This document shows, one piece after another, positions 52,125 to 63,206 of a stretch of DNA of 64,000 nucleotides. The notes beneath the pieces are model-generated. The model saw only the letters and a program-made list of their open reading frames with translations, ran no database searches and was not told the DNA's origin. Source of the DNA: Tricholomella constricta (taxonomy: Eukaryota; Basidiomycota; Agaricomycetes; Agaricales; Lyophyllaceae). The stretch covers positions 905,291 through 969,290 of the forward strand of contig JAACJP010000012.1 in NCBI GenBank assembly GCA_013368375.1, read 5' to 3'. Made by a program: the position numbers and the translations under genes. Each line of letters starts with the position of its first letter. Positions within the stretch are counted from its first letter, which is position 1.

Positions 52125-52577
52125 TCGACATTCCGCGAAACCATATACCCTCCCTTTTAATCAGCACCCTTCTCACCGACACACACCGTTCGACCGACCG
52201 AATATACCGACGACCTATGCCTTTTTTTTCAGTACCGACCTATTACCGACCACCGATCGGGTTTCGATTCACTATCTTACAACAAAACTCCACTCAATCA
52301 CTCTTCCGACTCTGTCGCACTTTCGCCTCCAAAAAAAAAAAGAAAATCAACACCAATTATATATTGCATGGTGGTTCCATTAAGGACCACCCCAGCACCA
52401 GAACCACAACAAAAATGTACAAAGGCCGAGCGAGCGACCAAGACCCAAGCGCGCCCCGACCGACCGACACCCGACGACGCGACCACCGCCTTGCTCACCC
52501 CATTACGACGTCGCCACTCCCAATCTCGTCACCGCCCTCCGCGATTCCGTCGTCTCTCGCCGTCGCCCTCAGCATCT
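52125..52577 (+). other. Gypsy C region after pol
   Basis: No supported sense ORF. It contains an A-run near 52330 and CGACCGACC-type simple repeats. The antisense pseudogene ends at its right border. Confidence 0.5.
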
Positions 52578-54345
52578 TCATCGTCGGTGCTCACAGCGCT
52601 TCCTTCGCTGGAGCCAGACTCGCCCAGCCCGTTCCTCGAGCAACTCCGAACGACGTTCATGGAGCGCTCTCAAGGCATCCAGCGTACCGGTGACTTGCTG
52701 GTAGGACAGGCGCAGCTGCCGCCGAATCAGCTCCTGACGGGACTCCAGAACCTGCGTCTCCTGCACCAGTGTCCGAAGGAAAGAGTTGCGCGCGAAGAGG
52801 GCGCGATCCACGTCGTTAAGACCGAACTTCTCCACGATCGACGTCGCACCAAGTACCCCAGACCCTCCAAGTCCTCGTTGTAGAGCGGAGCCTCCGCGTT
52901 AGGTAACTCTCCCTGCGACAAGAAGTCCAGCCCCATACCTGCAGAACCGTCGGACTGGACCATCAGGAGGTGATGGACGGCGGCCGCTAGTTGGCGTTCG
53001 CGGGCCCGAACCTCTGCCACGGACGGAGGCGGCGGGTGGCGCACCACGAGCGAGGGTGCGACCACAGGCTTTTGCTCCTCGGCCTCCTCGACTGTGGGGC
53101 GCGACAAAGGGCGACGCCGCGACCGCGAACCTGAAGCCACTGGAACGCCGGCCGGCGCACTGTCGCGGACTGTCTCGCACTTCTTGGCATGTATCTTGCA
53201 GAGCGCGCAGATACCACCGTCCGGCTTCTGAAGGCAATCGACGCCGGCGTCCATGCAACGGTCGCACTTGGAAAGAAGTGAGTGCAAAAAAGAAAAAGAC
53301 AAGACACGATTAAAGACCTACGGGCACGTCGCGCACGAAGTGATTGGGGCACTTCTTCTTGAAGTCCTCCAGACGCGAAAGCCATTTATCGCGGTCGCGC
53401 GCCGCTTCCCCTTTGCCTTCACCGGTTCCTCCTCGAAGACGTCCCCGACCGACACTTCTCCGTCGTCCGCGACGTCGCGCTTGCGCTTGCGAACCGGAGA
53501 CGCGACCTCGTTCCCGTCGTTGGCGGCAGGCGTCGTTTCTGCCAAACTTGTTAGTGGCAGACCACTGACGGGGCTGAAAACGAGCCCCGATCGATGAGCG
53601 GACTCACGCGCGCGACGAGACCGCGGTGTCGGGAGTACAGACTGCGGAACGTTAGTGATTCAACCACGATAAACTAAGTACACAAGACCCACTTCCAAAA
53701 CACCGTCGCTAACGGCCTGCGACCCACCACCGACCGACCTACGGGGCATGTAGACGAAGGGACGAGGAGGTTTGCCTTTTCCTTTGGCCTTCGGTGCTAC
53801 GGAAACGCCGGGTAAAGACCCACCCATGACCAACGGCGGGGTCGCCCCTCGCTACCGCGCCCCCCCCCCGCACCGGCGCCGCCCCTTCGCCGCCGCAACC
53901 GGCTCGGCGGACAACCCTCCCTCAAGCCCCACAGTCACGGCCGGTGGCGCTGGCCAGCGCTTCGTGCAGCGTCCGACAGGAGGCGTCGCTCGCGACGCCG
54001 GCGGGTGTATTCGTCCTGAGGGATGACCACCACAAGTCAGTTACCCGCGCACCAACGAACAGGAACGAACACACCTCGGGCTCTAAAGCTGCAAAATTTT
54101 TCTTCCACTCCTCATCGTCCTTAATGCGCGACCATATTCAGGGTCAGCGCTTCCTGCTCCTCCCGCCATTCCACCCGTCCAGGACCCGCCCCTTGGTTGC
54201 GCAGCGCGGCCAGGCCGTCCCGGATATCTTCGAGCGCCTCAGTGCGCTGTTCGCGAGTAGCGTCGACGGGCAGTTGACACCACCGGACGTAGTCCGTGCT
54301 CAGATAACGAAGGACGCGCTTGAAGTCCGAAATGGCAGCAGTCAT
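52578..54345 (-). pseudogene. Antisense Zn2Cys6 gene of gypsy C, decayed copy
   Basis: A paralogue of the gene at 54746-56042 in the same orientation and exon order. Exon 1 from ATG 54345 (MTAAISDFKRVLRYL) suffers a one-base shift after LTLNMVAH, and the homologous sequence resumes as DDEEWKKNFAALEPE before a GTGTGT donor. Exon 2 ends EDFKKKCPNHFVRD. Exon 3 starts at 53266 with CDRC-x6-C-x8-C-x2-C-x6-C, the Zn2Cys6 spacing, then EDLEGLGY. A second shift near 52850 separates it from the coiled coil (NDVDRALFARNSFLRTLVQE). Two frameshifts make it a pseudogene, unless unusual introns hide them. Confidence 0.75.
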
Positions 54346-54745
54346 GGTGGTTGAAAAAGACAGGGAACCGAAAAAGGGAGGCGTCACTTTAAACAAGCTG
54401 GGATGCGCCATCAAAATTCAGTTGCACCGCCACCGCCGTCTCACGCCACACACGCGTCCGTTCTAGAATTCTCTCGACCGGCCTCCGGACCGACTGAGGG
54501 CAGTCGGCATTTCAAGTCAGGAGGAGACATGACCGGCAGATTGAGAGGTGGCCGACGCCAGTGACAGACACCGCCGATGATAAAAACCGACCGACACGAC
54601 GAACCGACCTGCGCCACTAAAAACACGAAAAGTTTGAACTATAAAGAACGACCCGATTTTAGGGCCCGCACGACAAAACAGGTATATACGGAATACGCGA
54701 CCGACAACGAGCGCAACCCGACCGCACAACACGCCAGACCCGGAG
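54346..54745 (+). other. Spacer between antisense genes with a second polypurine-like tract
   Basis: Near 54495-54535 the sequence CCGACTGAGGGCAGTCGG, ATTTCAAGTCAGGAGGAGA repeats the hairpin plus polypurine tract found before the 3' LTR (56188-56221), slightly diverged. This suggests that a unit of antisense gene plus 3' terminal segment was duplicated in tandem. Confidence 0.65.
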
Positions 54746-56042
54746 TCAAGACGACGAACCTTCGCCACAACCTTCGCCACCATTGTCGCGGACGCCACCG
54801 CCGACACCGCTACCCCCACTTCGCGCGTTATCCGTCGCAGACACACCGATTAACTCTGCGCGACGGGCCTGAAGCAAATCAAGGGCCGTCGACGTAGATG
54901 CGACCTGCTGGTAAAGCTGACGAGCCGACGAACGCATGATCTCTTGGCGCGATTCGAGGACTTGAGCTTCCTGGACCAAAGTGCGCAGGAAAACGGTACG
55001 CGCCGATAGCGCCCGATCTACATCCGCAAGATCGAACCGCGAAATAACCGACAACGGCTGGGTGAAGCCCAAGCCACGCAAATCTTCGTTATGGAGAAGG
55101 TCATCGAGGCGAAGCAACGGACCCTGATAAAAGAAACCCGCGTCCCGGTCCGCCGAACTCGCGGAACGAGTCGCGACAAGGCGCTGGGCGACCCTCGCCA
55201 GATCGGGCGAACGAACCTCGTCAAACAACGGAGGTGTGCACACATCGCAAGAGTGTTCCTCTACTGAGCACGACACAAACTGGTGCGGAGCCTGCAGAAA
55301 CGACCCCACCTCGTTCGTCTCACATTGCCTGGATTGGAGTTCGCAAACCGCGCAAGCGTCATTTCCGATACGCTGAACGCAGTCCAAACCGTAGCTCACG
55401 CAGCGATCGCACTAGCCAACGAATGAGCAGAAGAACGAAGCCACACGAGAACCGACGACTTACCGCTTCACTACGAGTGTAATGCTCGGGGTATTCCTTC
55501 CTAAATTCCTCGAGACGCTCCAGCCACGAATCGTGTCGCCTCCCTTGCGCCGCCAATACCGACTCCCCAGAAATCTCGACTACGGACTCTTCCTCGTCCG
55601 CGTCCCCAACAGAGGGAGCGCACGTACATTCCCGAACGACAGGCTCGGCCCCTTCTCCAACAGAGGCGGCGCGCGCAGGCTCCCGAACGACCGACCGACG
55701 ATGGGGGTAATCAGACTGTAAACCAGCACGTCAGTCACCAAAAACGACCGAACCACCAAAGGGTGAACACACATCCGGTTGCAGATCCGCAAACCGCTCG
55801 GACCATTCCGGGTCGGACGCGATCGTAGACCATATGGCGAGCAATGCCTCTCCCTCGTCGCGCCACATCCAACGCCAGGGGCTAGCTGCCGGCGACCTAA
55901 GCACTCCGACGCTGTTTGACAAGTACTGCAGCACGCGGGTGCGCGCGTAACGAGGCGAGTCGGCCGACAGCGATTGCCATTCGTCCCAGTCTCGTTCCAA
56001 GAAGCGGAGAGTACGCTGAAGATCGACAGGAGGTCTCGACAT
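54746..56042 (-). CDS. Antisense Zn2Cys6 coiled-coil protein within gypsy C, intact, three exons
   Basis: Minus strand, exons 55773-56042, 55464-55715 and 54746-55411. Introns of 57 bp (GTGTGT..ACAG) and 52 bp (GTAAGT..CTAG) are both phase 0. Spliced length is 1188 nt, 395 residues. Exon 1, MSRPPVDLQRTLRFLERDW, is helical. Exon 2 is acidic and ends with WLERLEEFRKEYPEHY. Exon 3 opens with CDRCVSYGLDC, then CAVCELQSRQC, giving CX2CX6CX8CX2CX6C, the fungal Zn2Cys6 binuclear-cluster consensus. A coiled coil follows (ADVDRALSARTVFLRTLVQE ... LDLLQARRAEL) and a Gly-rich tail. The likely activity is sequence-specific DNA binding as a dimer. It lies fully inside the retroelement, opposite to gag-pol, and its start is 180 bp from the 3' LTR, which may supply an antisense promoter. 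Confidence 0.82.
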
Positions 56043-56059
56043 AAAGATGGATAAACCAA

Positions 56060-56083
56060 ACAAAAAAAAAAAAAAAAAAAAAA
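56060..56083 (+). repeat. Poly-A run
   Basis: About 21 consecutive A between ATAAACCAAAC and CCCTGG. On the minus strand it lies just upstream of the antisense gene start as a T-run, a common fungal promoter feature. Confidence 0.7.
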
Positions 56084-56207
56084 ACCCTGGATATATATAC
56101 GTCGCCAGCACGTCGGCACCGCCACCTCCTCCTATCCCTACCCTTCTTTTCCAAGACGTACGCCCCCTGACCGATGCACGAGACCGACTGAGGACAGTCG
56201 GTATTTC

Positions 56208-56221
56208 AAGTAAGGAGGAGA
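56208..56221 (+). other. Gypsy C polypurine tract
   Basis: AAGTAAGGAGGAGA directly precedes the 3' LTR start TGATGAAC. A CCGACTG/CAGTCGG hairpin (7-bp arms, 4-nt loop) stands just upstream and is kept in two other copies (44483-44548 and about 54495-54512). Confidence 0.85.
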
Positions 56222-57256
56222 TGATGAACACCGTCCCGCGCTGTACACCGAACCTACCCATAATACGGACATCAACCGCTGCGCCACGACGAACACGGCC
56301 CCGAATACGATCAAAGCGCTAAACGGACCGACTGACAATACGACCGACCGACCGACAATACGACCAAATGACCGACGCACCGACCAAGAGACAAAGTAAC
56401 TTGAAACGCCAGTTCTCTTCTCTGGGCGCACGGAGCACGGAACGCCGTATAACCTGTCAACGACCGCGCACGTTTGTATGCCAAGGTCTCAACCCGGCGA
56501 CAACCAAACCCGATTTGAAATGATCTTAGGAAACGCCGTTGCCCAGCCAGTCGCAGGAAGGATCCGGCCGTACCACGGAGTTCCGCACCCAAGAGCCACT
56601 ACCGATCGCAAAGCCACCACCGATCATACATCCGACCCGACGCCTCGAGCCGATCAACAGCCCCTTTGCCGAGCCGAAGAGCGCCACACTCTCTAAAAAG
56701 CATCGCGCGGTACCAAGCTTGGCAGCGCTTCTCCCAATAAACCAGTAAAACACCTGCCTCGCCGGCTCGCGCGAGGCGAGTCGGTCGTATAGTATAAAAA
56801 CATACCCGTGTATTACCTACTTCGCCCAGTGAATTACAGCCCGTATTTTCCCTCACTCTCAGAGTTAATAGCTCAAAGCCGTCGTCTCTGTCGTCTCCGC
56901 ATCGTTCTCATCGTATAACCCGTCGCCACCGTCGTAAACCTCGTAACCGTCGTCTCTGTCGTCTCGTAACCGTCGCCCGAACCCGTGAGTTCTTCGTATT
57001 CGTCTCGTTCGTCTCGTTGTCGCACAACCGACACAAAGGTCGTGTTACCGACCCGTTCCGCCTGGGAACAATCGTATTCTATCGCGTCGCCGTCGGCTCG
57101 ACTAATTACGAGTCGGATCGTCTTTACTCTCATCCCACCACCACTTTCAAACCCTGCACACTCGCGTGTTTGGGAACTTTTAACATTTCTCGCCCCCCAT
57201 AGTTGTTAGTTGTTTTGTTGTTGTGCACAGCACCTACAGGCCTTCTAGCTCTATCA
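56222..57256 (+). repeat. Gypsy C 3' LTR
   Basis: 1035 bp, TGATGAACACC...CTCTATCA, homologous to 44549-45592 throughout, with many point differences and small indels. Confidence 0.9.
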
Positions 57257-57456
57257 GCGTGCATTGATAGTAGCTCCAGGCTACTTACCGCTGTTGGTCC
57301 CTCTGCTGCTGCTACACCTTGCCCGACTTCGTCCGAACGACGTTGAGGCGGCACATAGGCTATAGGAGGTCGCGGTACCGGCGGATCGACGATAGATTGT
57401 ATCGTTGGTGTGTTTTCAGAGCTGGTAGCGCTCGGTGGCGCTCGGTTTGGATCCAT
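57257..57456 (-). pseudogene. Gypsy D gag, N-terminal fragment
   Basis: ATG at 57456: MDPNRAPPSATSSENTPTIQ, then VPRPPIAYVPPQRRSDEVGQ and SLELLSMHA, where the gypsy C LTR cuts in. About 67 codons of Pro/Ser-rich Gag start. No domain is reached. Confidence 0.6.
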
Positions 57457-57570
57457 CGCAGATAGATCTTCGTTTCAGGGTTGTGGTGATGGTGATGGCG
57501 CTGATAAGCGAGTCGACGTCGACGATAGAGAGCAGTTAAGCAGATAGCAAAGCTGGGTAGCTTAAAAAAG

Positions 57571-57805
57571 TGTAACGGTTGTACGGGGTTGGGGGATCCT
57601 TGCGAGACACCAGACACGTTAAGCTAGACCAATCTGTGGGATTCTGCTAAGTACGTGTACAGGGTGAAGGTGCAAAGGATTATCTAAGCATAAACTGTAC
57701 AGGACATTTATATACGCATAACAAAGATGGTCGTGCATTACCAGAAGGTAATGCCAAACAGGTCGCTTCTCAATATAGACGTATTGTAACGCGCCGTCGT
57801 TACAG
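57571..57805 (-). repeat. Gypsy D 5' LTR
   Basis: 235 bp. It contains perfect hairpins TGTAACG/CGTTACA (57786-57792 with 57799-57805) and GCATTACC/GGTAATGC (57735-57742 with 57747-57754), the style seen all over gypsy A. Confidence 0.82.
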
Positions 57806-60800
57806 ATATGTTGTAGACGCGGTTCTACGCTATGACGGTCACTCCGAACGGGTGCTGTTCGCAGTCGCAGGCATCGGGAAGCAGGATCTCATCCTCGGAT
57901 TCACCTGGCTTCGAGACCACAACCCCGACATTGATTGGGCGACGAAGAGGGTGAAAATGAGTCGGGCGCCGTCGCGTTGCGACACCTGCAAGGTTGAGGC
58001 CAAGGAAGAGCGGCGCTCGCGCACCAAACTGCGACCTGCCATTCGGGCCTGTCGGGCGGAAGGATTTCCGACCACAGAGCCGGATCTGCGTGCCCCGACC
58101 AGCCCCTACGTCGAGGACGACTCTGACATGGATGAATTCCTCCCCTACACCCCAGTCATGGAGGAACCCGATCCAGAGTCGGACGACTTCCTTGCGGAGA
58201 CCTTCCTGAACGGCGACCGCATCTTTGCGACTGCGATCCACCCTCCTCCGACTGTGGCGCACATCCGTGCCAGTTAAACGACATCGCAGCGACTCGCGGA
58301 AGCGCATGCCGCGAACTCTGTGCCCAAGTCGTTCCGCGACGCCGTTCCGACCCACCTCCATGACTTTGAGGACGTTTTCTCCAAGGTCGCGTTTGACGAA
58401 CTCCCCGATCGCAAACAGTGGGATCACGCGATTGAGTTGGAGCCGGGCGCTTCGCCGTCCGGCACCAAAGTCTACCCACTGTCGCCGGCGGAGCAAGTCG
58501 AGCTCGATGCGTTCCTCAAGGAGAACCTCGAGTCGGGTCGGATCCGTCCGTCGAAGTCACCCATGGCTTCGCCAGTGTTCTTCATCAAGAAGAAGGATGG
58601 TGCGCTCCGGCTGGTGCAGGACTATCGGACGCTCAACGCGCTTACGGTGAAGAACCGGTACCCACTACCACTCATTAGCGAACTGGTGAACAACCTCCGC
58701 GGCGCGCGGTACTTCACCAAGCTGGACGTCCGATGGGGGTACAACAACGTTCGGATCAAGGAAGGCGACGAGTGGAAGGCAGCGTTTCGGACGAACCGCG
58801 GTCTCTTTGAGCCGCTCGTCATGTTCTTCGGCCTCACGAACAGCCCCGCCACATTCCAGACCATGATGAATGACATCTTCCGCGATCTGATCGCCGAGGG
58901 TGTTGTTTGCGTGTACCTCGACGATATCTTGATTTACACCAAGACTCTCGAGGAACACCGTCGGGTCGCGCGACTCGTACTGGACCGACTCCGCGAACAT
59001 AAGTTGTTCTTAAAACCCGAGAAATGCGAGTTCGAACAGACCAAGGTCGAGTATCTTGGGCTGATCATCTCGCACGGGCAAGCGGAAATGGATCCGGTCA
59101 AGGTCGCTGGAGTGTCGGAGTGGCCGGCGCCGAGGAACAAGAAGGAGGTGCAAGCGTTCTTGGGCTTCACCAATTTCTACCGACGGTTCATCCAGGACTT
59201 CTCGCACCACGCCCGACCCCTGTTCGATCTGACGGGCAAGGATGTTGCCTGGCGCTGGGAAGCGTCGGAACAGTCGGCCTTTGACCTCCTGAAGTCTGCG
59301 ATCACGTCGCGACCAGTGCTTGCATTCCCCGACGACGACCGACCGTACCGCATCGAAGCTGATTCGTCCGACTTTGCGACGGGCACGGTCCTGTCACAAG
59401 AGTCGCCATCTGATGGCAAGTGGCACCCGGTCGCGTTCTACTCGAAGAGCTTGAACGCAGTCGAGCGGAACTACGAGATCCATGACAAGGAGATGCTGGC
59501 GATCATCCGGTCTCTGGAGGAGTGGCGACATTTTGTGGAAGGCGCAAAGCACAAGGTAGTGATCTTGACCGACCACAAAAACCTTGAGTACTTCCTCACC
59601 GCGAAGAAACTCAATCGGCGGCAAGCCCGCTGGTCGCTCTACCTCGCCAACTTCGACTTCACCCTCCACCACCGTCCGGGACGCAGCATGGGCAAACCCG
59701 ACGCCCTGTCGCGTCGCGCTGACCACGGCGACGGAAGTGGCGACAATGCTGACATTGTGCTCCTCAAACCCGAGTTCTTCGCGATCCGCGCGACCGAAGG
59801 TCTGGTACTGGTCGGAGAAGAAGACGATGTGCTGAAGGCGATTCGCAAGGGCAATCGCGACGGCGCACAGGAGGACGCGGTCGCGAAAGCAGCGCAACTG
59901 GTCAAGGCATCCAAGACTGCCGGTCGCTCCCTACGCTTCGGCGAGTGGGGGGAGGAAGGCGGTCTGCTCACGTTCCGTGGACGGATCTATGTCCCAAACG
60001 TTCCTGACCTTCGCCGACGCATTGTGGAACAACACCACGACTCCAAGATCGCCGGTCACCCGGGTCGCTGGAAGACGTTAGAGCTGGTGTCGCGCAACTA
60101 CTGGTGGCCTCAGATGTCGCGCTTTGTCGGTTCCTACACCAGCACCTGCGACATGTGCTTGCGCACGAAACCCCGCCGCCAACTCCCCGTCGGACAGCTG
60201 CAGCCGCTCCCAATCCCCGAAGGTCGATGGAACGTCGTATCGGTGGACTTCATCACTGAGCTCCCTGAGTCCAACGGCCACGACGCGATCATGAACGTCG
60301 TGGATTCGGTCGGAAAGCGAGCGCACTTCATTGCATCGCACACAACCTGTTCGGCCTTGGGAGCTGCCAACCTCTACCGTCGTCACGTCTGGAAGCTGCA
60401 CGGTCTCCCCGACGCATTCGTCTCCGATCGAGGTCCACAGTTCGTAGCCGAGTTCACGCGCGAGCTGTACCGACTCCTGCGTATCAAGCTGTCAGCTTCG
60501 ACGGCGTACCACCCGCAGACCGACGGGCAGACTGAGCGCGTCAACCAGGAGCTGGAACAATTCCTGCGGGTCTTCTGCAACGAGCGCCAGAACAACTGGG
60601 AGGACCTGTTGCCCGACGCCGAATTCAGTTACAACAACCATGTACACTCGGCGACGCAACAGACCCCCTTCCTGCTCGACACTGGTCGGCATCCGCGCAT
60701 GGGCTTTGAGCCGCGTCAGGGCGCTTCCAAGAATGAGTCAGCCGAAGAGTTCGTGGAGCGCATGAAGGAAGCCCAGGAGGAAGCCAAGGCGGCGCTTGCA

Positions 60801-61379
60801 AAGGCAAAGGACGACATGGAGCGGTATTACAACCAGCGACACACCCCCGCGCCCGACTACCAGCCTGGCGACAAGGTGTACTTGGACGCGACCGACATTT
60901 CTACGACCCGACCATCTAAGAAGTTGTCGCATTGCTACCTCGGCCCTTTCGTCGTGCAAAGGCGAGTCGGCCCGCTCGCATATCGCCTTCTGTTGCCTCA
61001 GTCCATGAAGCGCATCCATCCGGTCTTCCACGTCGTAAAGCTTGTCCCCGCCGTCGCGGACCCCATCGAAGGTCAGCAGTCTGATCCACCGCCCGCCCCC
61101 AGATATCATCAACGACGAGCCCCACTACGAAGTCCACAAAATCCTCGACAGCCGCATCTTTCGCAAGAAACTCCAGTACAAGATCTTGTGGAAAGGCTAC
61201 GGCTACGAAGAAGCTTCGTGGGAGCCCCGGGAGAATGTCGTCGCCCCCGACCTGTTGCGCAAATTCCACCGCGACAATCCCGATGCTGCGCGCCACATCC
61301 GTGGCATCTTCACTCTGTCCCCCGCCGTCTTCGCCACCGTCACCCCGCACCGAGCCGTTGCGATTCAAGAGGGGGGGTG
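57806..61379 (+). pseudogene. Gypsy B copy 2 Pol: one nonsense codon and a late frameshift
   Basis: Frame from 57806 is stopped by TAA at 58275-58277 (CAA in copy 1), then open again to beyond 61100. It contains reverse transcriptase (VYLDDILIYT), RNase H, integrase HHCC (HHDSKIAGHPGRW ... CDMCLRTK) and the integrase core (SVDFITELP, VSDRGPQF, TDGQTERVNQELEQF). A chromodomain (YEVHKILDSRIF, QYKILWKGYGYEEASWEP) lies in another frame (61042-61380), so one base was gained or two lost near 61105. Without the shift the protein would end HRAVAIQEGG just before the LTR. The chromodomain marks it as a chromovirus. It is not functional as it stands. Confidence 0.92.
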
Positions 61380-61380
61380 A

Positions 61381-61849
61381 TGTTAGGGGAACTCCCTTTC
61401 GCGCCCTCCGACGCTCACCGATCGTCCCCCCGCTCATGCGATCACTCCCCCGACCGTTCGCGATCCCGACCCCCGACGCTCCGACCCAAGCGTCGGTGTA
61501 TATACTTACACACTTCCTGTCGTTCCCATCTCTCCCTGCACGCGCCCGACGCCGATCCCGACCACCCGACATCCCGACGTCGGCTGTCCCAACTCGTGCC
61601 CGTACCCTGAGCCATGAGGATCGGACAGCGTCGGGAACGTGTCCATACACGCGCCGCAGACCATTCCTTGATTATTATGTACAGTACTCGTATATAGTCG
61701 GCCCACTGGCATTGGGGATCCTTAGTCTATTCTCTTCGGATTCCCCTCTGCCAGGTAAGCCCCTCTTTACATTCCTCACTGTACTTAATATAACTTCGGA
61801 TTCCCCTCTGCCAGTACGACTCAGCTCTGCTCGTGAGGTCGCCCTAACA
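61381..61849 (+). repeat. Gypsy B copy 2 3' LTR
   Basis: 469 bp, preceded by AAGAGGGGGGGTGA as polypurine tract. Seven differences from 39086-39554. Confidence 0.93.
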
Positions 61850-63200
61850 GCGCCCCAGCTCCCAGCCCACCGTTTTTTCTATACCTAGTGCCGCTTGATG
61901 ATAGCATGGATTACCTACCTCAGACTATCTTGCCAACAAGTTCCATTTCTCGAATTCTGTTTTATCTTTTTTTTCGGAGTCCGCGACTGGAATTTAGAGA
62001 GACCCAAAGTTGCTTAGAGTATCGTTCAGTTTTATATACATTTTGATTTGTCTACGGAAATCGTCGCGTCCCCATACTACACGCGTTTTCTGCTGGTCGG
62101 CTGACTGTTGTCTGGATCAGGGTCCAACACCATATATAGCACCGGGTGACTGAACAATTACTTTTCCAGTTGTTCTACCTTTTGGGGTAACGGTGAGCGC
62201 GGTTCTCTTGGACGGATTACAGTCGGGAGGGAAAGGATGTGACTGATAATAGAGCAAGTAAGTCATACTGATAATCCAACATATCCGGATGGTAATGTGC
62301 AGGCGAGCAGGAACTCCGGGGAAGAGTCCGATGATCATGATGTTTGTACTACTACTATATTCATCCATCCATCCATAACAAATGTTCTCATAATTCTCTT
62401 TGTGAACTGGTTATTTCATTCTGGAAGATCGCAGTACAGTATACCAACTGAGAGGTGCAGACATCAATATCTCTTATTCCCTGAATCCAATCGGATCGTT
62501 ATTTTGATTTGTGGCGCTTTTATTTGGCAAATACCAATTTGTTTGAAGCCGAGTCACCCGATTACACTAATCCACTTCCTGGTGGCTTCCCAGCTCTCCT
62601 TCGAATGACCTGCTGACTCCCATTGCACTTACATTATCAAAAGGTTGACAAGGTCCGCAAGTTTTAATGCGACCTTGTATCGTTGCGTTTGAAAATCCTG
62701 ATGTTTGGTCCGGTGACTCTCATACGGTCAGTGACCACCTTCTGACCATCACTAATGCTGTCCAAGGTTGCGTCGAGGAGAAGAAGACATGTTTATGCAT
62801 CTCGATTGGACATCGGTTCTACTTCCGACAACTCATCACCTTAAAATGGCTTCTTGTACTACACGCTCCACACCTTCTCCACCCACCCGGATGGAAAGCG
62901 GTCTCTCACGAGCTCAAACATGGATGACATTGCAAGGCACGCAATGGATGAAACGGAAGAGCAGGGGATAAACTGCGGATATGACCGATCATACCGTGCT
63001 TCCTATGATGACCGATGATACGCTTCCTATGATGACTGATGAACCTCTTCGAGCTCCCCCAGAATATACTCTAGTGCCACAATGCTTTGAAATTATTTGC
63101 CAAGGTAAGTCTACAGCACCGTCTGCTCTTCACGTTGCTCCGTTATCCGCCTGGCGTGCCACATGCCTGAGGGGTCATCCGGACCGCCATTCTAGAGCAG
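61850..63200 (+). other. Unassigned region right of the retroelement block
   Basis: AT-richer than the elements. Short open frames exist on both strands, but none shows a domain or convincing splice pattern. A small direct repeat of ATGACCGATGATAC-like units occurs near 62980-63040. The 3' part presumably holds the promoter of the dioxygenase gene. Confidence 0.5.
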
Positions 63201-63206
63201 GATACG

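Larger units (their letters stand above)
44549..57256 (+). mobile_element. Ty3/gypsy C with antisense Zn2Cys6 genes
   Basis: 12.7 kb: 5' LTR 44549-45592, tRNA-type primer site, Gag-protease, Pol, then about 4 kb holding two antisense genes, polypurine tract and 3' LTR 56222-57256 (1035 bp). LTRs are clearly related but differ more than those of the other elements, so it is older. No matching TSD was found (left neighbour ACGT in C' sequence, right neighbour GCGTG in fragment D), which fits a rearrangement at the palindrome. Confidence 0.9.
57257..57805 (-). mobile_element. Gypsy D fragment (5' LTR and start of gag), relative of gypsy A
   Basis: Minus strand: 5' LTR 57805-57571, primer region, then the first codons of gag, cut by gypsy C at 57257. 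The LTR (TGTAACG...GTTACA) and the following T-run plus TTAAGCTACC resemble gypsy A. It lies against gypsy B copy 2 with GATAT (57806-57810) as the probable TSD copy. Confidence 0.8.
57806..61849 (+). mobile_element. Ty3/gypsy B copy 2 (pol and 3' LTR)
   Basis: Begins in the protease region (equivalent to 41363 in copy 1) at the edge of fragment D and runs through reverse transcriptase, RNase H, integrase, chromodomain, a purine tract and the 3' LTR. It supplies the part missing from copy 1. It shares about 2.07 kb with copy 1 at high identity. Confidence 0.92.

Noticed and set aside
55731..56261. Minus-strand open frame with a Phe run near the gypsy C 3' LTR
   Set aside because: The Phe run is the poly-A tract read backwards. 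Only the part from 56042 down to 55773 is real coding sequence, used as exon 1 of the antisense gene.
62117..62368. Minus-strand frame containing LFPGVPARLHITI,
   Set aside because: It faintly recalls the FPG..R..HIH region of intradiol dioxygenases, but the His spacing fails and the rest does not match. Too weak to call.
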